Source of the DNA: CAZRGV01 sp964599655
GTDB taxonomy: Bacteria > Planctomycetota > Planctomycetia > Isosphaerales > Isosphaeraceae
Length of the DNA: 12,882 nucleotides
NCBI GenBank assembly: GCA_964599655.1
Contig: CAZRGV010000158.1
Location: forward strand, 1 to 12,882
Reading direction: 5' to 3'
Part shown: positions 8,682 to 12,882 of the stretch, piece by piece
Layout: each line of letters starts with the position of its first letter
How positions within the stretch are numbered: the first letter of the stretch is position 1
Position numbers and translations under genes: made by a program
The notes under the pieces: generated by a model
The model's input: only the letters and a program-made list of their open reading frames with translations
What the model was told of the DNA's origin: nothing
The model's database searches: none

Positions 8682-9593
8682 ATGCGGCGGCCAGGAGCAT
8701 GAGGTTGTGAGTCATCACCCGCGTCGGGATCTCTCGCTTCTGGTTCGGCCAGCGTCGGGCCCGAAGGGCCGAGCCCATCAGCCGCTTGTTCCGCGAGAAT
8801 CCGCTCTCCACCTGCCAGCGTTGGCCGTGGACCCGGCGATGGCGCGAGCCCCGAGGCTTCTTGCGGAACCGCTTGACCATCTGCCGGCGGTAGCGGGTCT
8901 TCGGCCACTTCCGCCCGCCGTTGCGGCGGTTCAGCGGGATGACCGTCGAGCGGGTGCCCAGCCGCTGGCGGGCCAGGGCGTGGTTGTGCTCGGCGTCGAA
9001 GGCGCCGTCGGCCAGCAGCGTGTCGATCGGGCTGCGGTCGGCGGCCGCCCGCACCGCCGGCTCGAACTGGGGCGAGTCCTGGCTCGGGCCGCGGCTGACG
9101 TGGGCCGAGAGGAATAGGTGGCTACGGATCTCCAGCACCGCGGTCAGCTTGGGCCAGCAGCGCTGCCGCCGCCGCTCCCCCGACCGCTTGGACCGCCAGG
9201 CGAAGTAGCGGCTGACGTGCCGGGTCTCGTACCCGGTGGCGTCGATGGCGGCCCTGGGCTTCTCGGGGATCAGGCGGCGTGCCCGGGCGCGGCGCACCGT
9301 CCCCCGCAGGAGGGCGTCGGTCCCCCTTTTTCGAGAAGCCGCGCGGCCGCCTTCTGGATCGTGGAATGGTCGGGGACCTTGGCCAGTCCCAGCGCCTCTC
9401 AGAGCTCGGCCCACTCCTTGAGGACCTGCTCCAGGCCGCGATAGTCGAGCTTGAGGAACTCGCGCAGCGCCATCAGGGCGAAGAGCTGGTGCTGGGTGTA
9501 GCGCCGGGGCGAGAACTTGGAGGAGTAGGCGGGGATCGACTCCCGGGCGATGCTCAGGGCCATGCGGGCCACGGCCAGCGGCGATTTGGTCAT
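8680..9593 (-). pseudogene. IS4/IS5-type DDE transposase, broken by a nonsense codon and a -1 frame change
   Basis: The gene begins at the ATG at 9593 (MTKSPLAVARMALSIARES) and reads a recognisable N-terminal domain to ...LKEWAEL, where TGA at 9399-9401 stops it. The same frame resumes EALGLAKVPDHSTIQKAAARLLEK, so the TGA is a point mutation, probably from CGA. At the C5T5 run 9322-9331 (A5G5 on the coding strand) the homology moves to the -1 frame and continues GTDALLRG to the TAG at 8680-8682. The catalytic DDE residues are recognisable: AAIDATGYE, LLADGAFD and GQRWQVES. If repaired it would be about 304 residues. The frame change could be programmed, as in some IS families, but the upstream TGA alone abolishes full-length product. 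An alternative ATG at 9656 lies almost at the terminal repeat. Confidence 0.85.
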
Positions 9594-9638
9594 GGGACGT
9601 GAGGTCTTCGTGCACCCTCTACGTCCCCAAGCCTCGGA

Positions 9639-9666
9639 AGGTTTTCGACAGAGCATTAGAGGCTCT
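9639..9666. repeat. Right terminal inverted repeat of the IS4/IS5-type element
   Basis: It is the inverted copy of 8654-8681 with one mismatch. It lies upstream of the transposase start (9593 on the minus strand) and 5 bases from the stop codon (9672-9674) of the neighbouring orphan gene, which the insertion therefore left intact. Confidence 0.92.
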
Positions 9667-9671
9667 TAAAC

Positions 9672-9896
9672 TCACTGACTACGCCTGGGGTAGAACGCTG
9701 CAACTTCCTGATACCTCCCATGTTCCGACATTGCTATAGCGAAATCCTTCATGCTCCGATATCCGGTAATCCAGATATCGCGAAGCTCCATTTCAAAAGC
9801 GTGCGGATCGAATCCGTGGCGTTCAAAAAGGGCGTTGCGATACTTCTCCAGTATCGGCTCGGCCAACCGCAGCATCTCGTCGTTCAGTCTTGGCAT
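9672..9896 (-). CDS. Small orphan protein of unknown function (74 aa), possible integron cassette gene
   Basis: This 74-residue acidic/basic, probably helical soluble protein begins MPRLNDEMLRLAEPILEKY and contains ERHGFDPHAFEMELRDIW and ITGYRSMKDFAIAMSEHGRY. There is no signal, membrane segment or cysteine. I do not recognise the family. Composition and heptad-like helices look like a real protein rather than a shadow frame, and no better frame overlaps it. It has no clear Shine-Dalgarno; the ATG lies 28 bases downstream of the GTTAGGC box of an attC-like hairpin, as expected for the first gene of an integron cassette. Its stop (TGA, complement of 9672-9674) is followed within 5 bases by the IS4/IS5-type element, so any attC downstream of it is not visible. 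Confidence 0.65.
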   Translation of the reverse strand: MPRLNDEMLRLAEPILEKYRNALFERHGFDPHAFEMELRDIWITGYRSMKDFAIAMSEHGRYQEVAAFYPRRSQ

Positions 9897-9924
9897 TTGA
9901 GGGGTGTTGTAGTGACCTGACGGC

Positions 9925-10026
9925 GCCTAACACAAAAGCTCAGCGGACCCAGCCACGGACCACAGAGCTACAACCGGACAGCACGCGCGGCCCGAGGCCG
10001 GGGTCCGCTGCAGCGCCCGGTTACGG
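9925..10026 (-). other. attC-like integron recombination site 1
   Basis: It is read on the minus strand. R'' is CCGTAAC (10026-10020; imperfect against RYYYAAC). The L'' arm is GCTGCAGCGGACCC; the inner stem pairs CAGCGGACCC (9941-9950) perfectly with GGGTCCGCTG (10001-10010); the L' arm is CCGCTGAGC; and R' is a perfect GTTAGGC (9931-9925). L'' has one unpaired G compared with L', which is the defining asymmetry of attC sites and sets the orientation. The variable loop is 50 bases and the total is about 102, within the attC size range. In this orientation R' faces the 74-aa gene. No integrase is present in the window, so function is inferred from structure. Confidence 0.6.
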
Positions 10027-10035
10027 TTACCGGTT

Positions 10036-10047
10036 ATTGACCTTCAG
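10036..10047. repeat. IS630 copy 1 terminal inverted repeat, 3' end of transposase
   Basis: ATTGACCTTCAG matches the reverse complement of 11146-11157 at 11 of 12 positions. It overlaps the apparent transposase stop (TGA, complement of 10044-10046). The apparent outward extension (CGGTT) is shared because the target itself was palindromic. Confidence 0.7.
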
Positions 10048-10102
10048 TCTGTTAACTTCGTGTTCGGGAATGGCAGCTTCGATCCTGACCAGAGGGCTTT
10101 GA

Positions 10103-10112
10103 NNNNNNNNNN
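10103..10112. other. Assembly gap (10 N) inside IS630 copy 1
   Basis: Ten Ns interrupt the transposase near its C-terminus. The coding frames on the two sides are out of register across exactly 10 bases, so the length is probably a placeholder or a short estimate. Alignment with copy 2 suggests only a few residues are missing. Repeated elements are common assembly break points, so the join itself needs checking. Confidence 0.95.
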
Positions 10113-10625
10113 CTCGAGGGTGTCCCCGCGAGCTCGGCAAGATGCTCTTGCACCACCCGATTGAGATGCTTCACGTGCCGAGGCACAAAGTTCGACAGAA
10201 GGCCATACTTCAGGTACGACCAGATCATCTCCACGGGATTCAGATCCGGCGCGTAGGCTGGCAGCCGCTCCAGTTCAACCGTGGGTAACGGTGCAAGAGC
10301 TCACGGATGAGCGGGCCCTTGTGGTTACTACCCCCGTCCCAGATGACTATGACCTTCCCTCGCAGATGCCGCAGCAGGTTCTGGAGGAACGAGGACACCG
10401 CCGTCGTGTCGACGTAAGTTTCCGGATCGGTCTGAAAGTAGAGACCGATCCGACGGCGAATCGGGGCGACGCTGATCGCCGCAATGGTCGAAACCTTGTC
10501 ACGGTGCCGACCGAAACCGGTCAGTACGGGAGTGTGCCCTTTCGGCGCCCATGTGCGACGTACGAGGGGATTCAAGAAGAAGCCGCTCTCGTCGATCAAG
10601 ACGATTTGGGCTCGTTCATCCCGCG

Positions 10626-10635
10626 CCTTTTTTTG
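10626..10635 (-). other. Probable programmed -1 frameshift site, IS630 copy 1
   Basis: The coding strand reads CAAAAAAAGG. orfA codons ATC-AAA-AAA-AGG can slip back one base, so translation continues AAG-GCG in orfB. The position, directly before the first catalytic motif LIDESG, matches the switch in copy 2 (12314-12320). Confidence 0.55.
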
Positions 10636-11145
10636 ATGCGCGGCCATTCCTCGGCCACCCAGCGGCCGATCGCCACGTTGTTCCGCTCGACGGCACGCGT
10701 CTCGGGCTTCTGGGGCGCGTCATTCCGCGCGGTCAACCACTGGGCCAGAGAGTTGGAGTTGAAGCGAATCCCAAACCGCTTCTCGATGACCTCGGCCAGA
10801 CGCCTCGTCGTCCACAGGTCGGTCTTGTCGCCGAACGCCAGAGGGCTCTTGGCCAGCCAAGAGAGCACCGAGGCCTCCTGGCGCTGGACAGCTTGGGTTT
10901 GGCGCCCGGGTGCGGCTTCCCCTTGAGGCCATCGTCACCGGCCCGCCGGTGCGCGGCGACCCAGCCGTTGACGGCCCTCTCGGTCACGCCGAGGAACGCC
11001 GCAACATCCTTCTGCTTCCACCCTTCGGCGACCCTCAGGACCGCCAGACGGCGACGTGCTTCGAGTTCAGCAGCCGATCCTTGGCTTCTCATGGCCGAGA
11101 AGGATAACATCCGAGAGCAATCGAGCCAGACCAGAATTTGACTCT

Positions 11146-11157
11146 CTGAGGGTCAAT
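11146..11157. repeat. IS630 copy 1 terminal inverted repeat, 5' end of transposase
   Basis: The reverse complement reads ATTGACCCTCAG, identical over 12 bases to the left end of IS630 copy 2 at 11765-11776. This ties the two elements to the same group although their interiors are diverged. Confidence 0.75.
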
Positions 11158-11253
11158 AACCGCGCGCTGCAGCGGGCCCGGCCCGCCGCGGCGGCTTTTG
11201 GTATCATCAAGGTCAGTCTCGGCGGGCCGATCCGCTGAGGCTGGATGTTCGGC
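11157..11253 (+). other. attC-like integron recombination site 2 (R'' split by IS630 copy 1)
   Basis: On the plus strand, L'' is GCTGCAGCGG (11166-11175), the same box as in site 1 with the same extra G. The outer stem CAGCGG (11170-11175) pairs with CCGCTG (11232-11237), and the inner stem CGGCCCGCC (11179-11187) pairs perfectly with GGCGGGCCG (11221-11229), separated by a small internal loop. L' is CCGCTGAGGC and R' is GTTCGGC (11247-11253), one base from the GTTRRRY consensus. Only TAAC of R'' remains next to the IS630 end; joining the flanks gives GGTTAAC (6/7 to RYYYAAC). The 148-aa gene begins 17 bases beyond R'. The length is about 97 bases. Confidence 0.55.
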
Positions 11254-11270
11254 GAAGGAGTCTCCAACTC

Positions 11271-11717
11271 ATGATAAACTTCCGGTTTGGCAACGCGAAC
11301 ATCGATCATTGGCAATTCTCGCTCCGTGGCGTCCACCCACGAGAGCAGGTCGTCGAGTTGACCGGGGAGCTTTCTGTCGGAGGGTTCTCCGCCGTCACCC
11401 CGATGTGCCTCCCCCCCGAGGTTCTGGAATCGTTCGCCTCGGAACTTCAGTTGCTTAACAAGACCCTCTCCGGGAGTGCGACGCTGCGGAATTCGAACCC
11501 GCAGAGCGAGATCTCCTGGAGCCTAGTCGCCCTCCCTCACGGCCACATCGAATCGGTCGGCCGATACACCATGAATGGCAATACTCTGGACTTTCGCTTC
11601 AGGACCGATCAGACTCAGCTGCGTCCGCTGCTGCGAGGTATCGAGAAGCTCCTCAAGATCTACAACGACAACAATCAGGACGGGTTGGACGAGGTGCACT
11701 GTGGGACAATCGACTGA
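11271..11717 (+). CDS. WapI/DUF6228-like immunity-type protein (probable integron cassette gene)
   Basis: This is a 148-residue soluble protein. AAGGAG at 11255-11260 lies 10 bases before the ATG. The pattern, with beta-strands around HWQFSLRGVHP, then VELTGELSVGGFSAVTPMCLPP, a helix EVLESFASELQLLNKTLSGSATL, SWSLVALPHGHIESVGRY, LDFRFRTDQTQLRPLLRGIEKLLKIY, matches my knowledge of WapI-family (DUF6228) immunity proteins, which neutralise polymorphic contact-dependent toxins. In particular, the GGF..., SG.A.L, GHI...G and DQ..L...LE segments fall in the same order. No toxin gene is visible, so it would be an orphan immunity gene. The assignment is by pattern memory only. It lies between attC-like site 2 and half of a third site, the layout of a one-gene cassette. 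The stop is TGA 11715-11717. Confidence 0.6.
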   Translation: MINFRFGNANIDHWQFSLRGVHPREQVVELTGELSVGGFSAVTPMCLPPEVLESFASELQLLNKTLSGSATLRNSNPQSEISWSLVALPHGHIESVGRYTMNGNTLDFRFRTDQTQLRPLLRGIEKLLKIYNDNNQDGLDEVHCGTID

Positions 11718-11718
11718 C

Positions 11719-11764
11719 GTCTGACCTCGCACCGCGGCGGACCGGCCCCCTGAGCTTAATTGTG
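11719..11764 (+). other. Partial attC-like site 3 (R'' and L'' half), cut by IS630 copy 2
   Basis: One base after the stop codon, GTCTGAC (11719-11725) matches RYYYAAC at 6 of 7 positions. GCGGCGGACC (11734-11743) follows and is one base different from GCAGCGGACC in site 1. The complementary L'-R' half is absent before the IS630 copy 2 end at 11765, and would be expected beyond the far end of that element, outside the window. On its own this half-site is weak; position and resemblance to site 1 support it. Confidence 0.35.
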
Positions 11765-11808
11765 ATTGACCCTCAGCCGGCCAAGTCCGGCTTTCGGGTC
11801 GGCCTCCT

Positions 11809-11820
11809 GGTCAGCTGACC
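11809..11820. repeat. Perfect 12-bp palindrome upstream of the IS630 copy 2 transposase
   Basis: GGTCAGCTGACC is a perfect palindrome 35 bases before the orfA ATG and about 44 bases inside the element. It could be a subterminal transposase or autoregulatory binding site. No equivalent is visible in copy 1. Confidence 0.5.
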
Positions 11821-11855
11821 TTGCCATAATAGCCGGGATCTGGTCATCTTGCGGC

Positions 11856-12353
11856 ATGAGACCGCAAGGAGGTGCACGGGAACTCGAACGGCGCCGCAAG
11901 CGCGCCGTCCAGGCCGTCCAGGAGGGCTCGTCGGTCGCCGAGGTCGCCCGCGTCCTCGGCGTCACCGACCGCAGCGTCCGCCGCTGGGTGGCCGCCGAGC
12001 GGGATCAGGGTGGGGCGAGCCTGGCCGCCAGGCCCCACCCCGGACCGAAGCCTCGGTTGAACAAGAACCAGGCCCGCCAGGTCCTCTCCTGGCTGAAGAA
12101 GCCGCCCTCAGAGTTCGGCTTCGCGACCGAACTGTGGACCGCCCCGCGGGTGGCCCATCTGATCCGGGAGCGTCTCGGGCTTGAGTACCACCCCCGGTAC
12201 ATCAACGAGTGGCTCACCAGGCGGGGTATCACCCCGCAGAAGCCCGAGCGCCAGGCCCGCGAGCGGAACCAGTGGAAGATCTCGGCATGGCGGTCGCGGA
12301 CCTGGCCGCGCCTCAAAAAGGGGCGGCCGAAGCCGGCGTCCACCTCGTCCTGA
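11856..12353 (+). CDS. IS630-family transposase orfA (DNA-binding part), copy 2
   Basis: From the ATG at 11856 (MRPQGGARELERRRKRAV) it is 165 residues. This start aligns with the copy 1 start MRSQGSAAELEARR; upstream in-frame starts lie in the terminal region. It contains a helix-turn-helix (SSVAEVARVLGVTDRSVRRW), a linker PHPGPKPRLN, and the second helical domain VLSWLKKPPSEFGFATELW / YINEWLTRRGITPQKPERQ. It ends shortly after RLKKGRPKPASTSS in the zero frame. The catalytic residues are all in orfB, so the active product is expected to be a -1 fusion of about 350 residues. The orfA product alone may act as a repressor, as known for several two-frame IS elements. Confidence 0.85.
   Translation: MRPQGGARELERRRKRAVQAVQEGSSVAEVARVLGVTDRSVRRWVAAERDQGGASLAARPHPGPKPRLNKNQARQVLSWLKKPPSEFGFATELWTAPRVAHLIRERLGLEYHPRYINEWLTRRGITPQKPERQARERNQWKISAWRSRTWPRLKKGRPKPASTSS
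12314..12320 (+). other. Probable programmed -1 frameshift site, IS630 copy 2
   Basis: The heptamer C-AAA-AAG, followed by GGG, lies where orfA homology ends and orfB begins. Slipping back one base changes reading from CTC-AAA-AAG-GGG-CGG to ...GGG-GCG-GCC, which leads into LVLIDESG. Both frames are otherwise undamaged here, so a programmed event is more likely than decay. Confidence 0.6.
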
Positions 12354-12882
12354 TCGACGAGAGCGGCGCGTTCCTCTCGCCGCTGGTGCGGAGGACCCTG
12401 GCCCCGCGCGGCCGGACGCCGATCCAGAAGACCCCGGGGCGGAAGCGTCAGAAGGTGTCGCTGATCGCCGCGTTGTCGCTGGCGCCGCGCCGCAACCGGA
12501 TCGGCCTGGACTTCCGCTGCTTCCCCGACCGGCACATCACGCAGGTAGAGGCAGCCGACTTCATGCGGGAGCTGCTCAAGCACCTGCGCGGACCCGTGCA
12601 CGTGGTCTGGGACCGGGGCAACACCCACAAGGGGCCGGAGATCCGCCGGCTGCACGCGGACTATCCGCGTCTGACGAGCCACTGGCTGCCGCCGTACGCG
12701 CCGGAGCTCAACCCGGTGGAGTTCGTGTGGAACCACGCCAAGTACGGCCGGGGCGCCAACGACCTGCCGAAGGATCTGGAGGAACTCCATAGGTGGCTGG
12801 AGCGGTTGCTCGACGAGGCTCGGGGGGATCCCAAGAGGAAACAGTCGTTCTTCGACCAGGCCAAGCTCCCACTCCGGGAACG
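12320..12882 (+). CDS. IS630-family transposase orfB (DDE catalytic part), copy 2, 3' end outside window
   Basis: The frame is open from the slip site to the last base (187 codons plus 2 bases). It has all IS630 catalytic motifs: LVLIDESGAFLSPLVRRT (first Asp), HVVWDRGNTHKG (second Asp) and WLPPYAPELNPVEFVW (Glu). The sequence ends in KQSFFDQAKLPLRE, the usual C-terminal region of the family, so only a few residues are probably missing. It has no independent start of its own at the slip site and is expected to be made by -1 frameshifting from orfA. This is the catalytic domain for cut-and-paste movement into TA targets. Confidence 0.87.

Larger units (their letters stand above)
8654..9666 (-). 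mobile_element. IS4/IS5-type insertion sequence, non-autonomous (defective transposase)
   Basis: The 1013-bp element is defined by near-perfect terminal inverted repeats at 8654-8681 and 9639-9666. It is flanked by TA at 8652-8653 and 9667-9668. The sequence can also be read as a 4-bp CTAA/TTAA pair with 1-bp shorter ends, so the duplication length (2 or 4) is ambiguous. The single transposase gene fills almost the whole element on the minus strand; its stop codon overlaps the left repeat by two bases. The element lies between the sulfatase promoter region and a small orphan gene, ending 5 bases past that gene's stop codon. Confidence 0.9.
10044..11092 (-). pseudogene. IS630-family transposase copy 1 (orfA/orfB), disrupted
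   Basis: It starts at the ATG at 11092 (MRSQGSAAELEARRRLAVL), followed by a helix-turn-helix (WKQKDVAAFLGVTERAVNGW). A 1-base loss near 10883-10889 shifts the frame after KPKLSS; the homology resumes VLSWLAKSPLAFGDKTDLW. At the A7 run (complement of 10628-10634) orfA (ending RIKKRRG) passes by -1 to orfB (KKARDERAQ). This last shift is probably programmed. orfB carries the DDE residues LIDESGF, VIWDGGSNHKG and, after another 1-base loss near 10272-10280, YAPDLNPVEMIW. The gap then breaks the frame again before a typical ending ALWSGSKLPFPN with TGA at the complement of 10044-10046. The lesions outside the A7 run make it a pseudogene unless they are sequencing errors. Confidence 0.8.
10036..11157 (-). 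mobile_element. IS630-family insertion sequence, copy 1 (degenerate, contains assembly gap)
   Basis: The element has matching ends at 10036-10047 and 11146-11157 and a minus-strand IS630-type transposase between them. Both ends abut TA (10035-10036 and 11157-11158), the target duplicated by this family. Removing the element restores the 10-bp palindrome CGGTTAACCG, with the TA target at its centre. A run of 10 Ns (10103-10112) lies near the 3' end of the transposase gene. The transposase is damaged, so the copy is not autonomous. The element separates two attC-like sites. Confidence 0.8.
11765..12882 (+). mobile_element. IS630-family insertion sequence, copy 2 (right end outside window)
   Basis: The left end is ATTGACCCTCAG (11765-11776), identical to the right end of copy 1. 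The exact boundary is uncertain because the bases just outside are GA rather than the TA expected; a TA-like target lies at 11758-11760. Inside are a 6-bp-arm hairpin (11775-11792) and a 12-bp palindrome before the transposase. orfA and orfB are both undamaged to the window end, so this copy may be active or recently so. It interrupts a probable attC following the 148-aa gene. Confidence 0.8.

Noticed and set aside
9925..10026. Reading attC-like site 1 in the plus orientation (GCCTAAC as R'')
   Set aside because: R' would be GTTACGG, a poor match, and the extra base would fall in L' instead of L''. The minus orientation gives a perfect GTTAGGC beside a gene.
10019..10036. Three GGTTA units in a row next to IS630 copy 1
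   Set aside because: Too short to call a functional repeat. The last unit is part of the IS target and IS end.
10027..10101. Reading 10101-10027 (minus) as the end of a preceding cassette gene stopping just before attC-like site 1
   Set aside because: This DNA lies inside the IS630 end. Another frame gives the typical IS630 ending ALWSGSKLPF with its stop inside the terminal repeat.
12005..12790. Minus-strand frame of 261 codons opposite IS630 copy 2
   Set aside because: It is antisense to the intact orfA/orfB with helix-turn-helix and DDE motifs.
1..12882. CRISPR array, tRNA or rRNA genes, toxin partner for the immunity-like gene, integron integrase
   Set aside because: I looked on both strands and found no regularly spaced repeats, no cloverleaf or rRNA sequence, no toxin-like open frame, and no tyrosine recombinase.

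Overview
The window looks like high-GC chromosomal DNA from a planctomycete, probably a soil or freshwater Isosphaerales- or Gemmatales-type bacterium. This is inferred from gene content: tandem DUF1501 proteins, secreted formylglycine sulfatases, and secreted beta-propeller proteins. No marker gene is present to prove it.

Bases 1-8369 form a compact block of exported catabolic or surface proteins. On the + strand are the tail of one DUF1501 protein, a recognisable sigma70-type promoter, a complete DUF1501 protein (421-1782), and an 819-residue secreted protein that joins a beta-propeller-like half to a second conserved domain (1872-4331). Converging on these from the other strand is a probable two-gene sulfatase operon: a 796-residue sulfatase fused to an alpha/beta hydrolase (5979-8369), followed 37 bases later by a 529-residue sulfatase (4352-5941). 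The two transcription units end 20 bases apart around a small hairpin. The likely common theme is desulfation and de-esterification of sulfated or acylated polysaccharide outside the cytoplasm. The substrate is not visible in the sequence.

Bases 8370-12882 are accessory DNA. An IS4/IS5-type element (8654-9666) has 28-bp terminal inverted repeats, TA flanks and a dead transposase. It lies 5 bp beyond the stop codon of a small orphan gene (9672-9896). Upstream of that gene is an integron-attC-like hairpin (9925-10026, minus orientation). A damaged IS630-family element follows (10036-11157), interrupted by a 10-N assembly gap. A second attC-like hairpin (11157-11253, plus orientation) comes next, then a 148-residue protein resembling WapI/DUF6228-type immunity proteins (11271-11717). 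Two bases after its stop is what looks like half of a third attC, cut by a second, apparently intact IS630-family element (11765 to the window end).

The best candidate for something undescribed is this last region. It resembles a small cluster of integron gene cassettes without a visible integrase. Two attC-like sites are arranged head to head and separated only by an IS630 copy sitting at the central TA of a 10-bp palindrome, and a second IS630 copy interrupts the third site. Both IS630 elements switch from orfA to orfB by a -1 shift at a C-A(5-7)-G run. Because an assembly gap lies inside the first IS630 copy, a chimeric join must be excluded before the head-to-head layout is believed.
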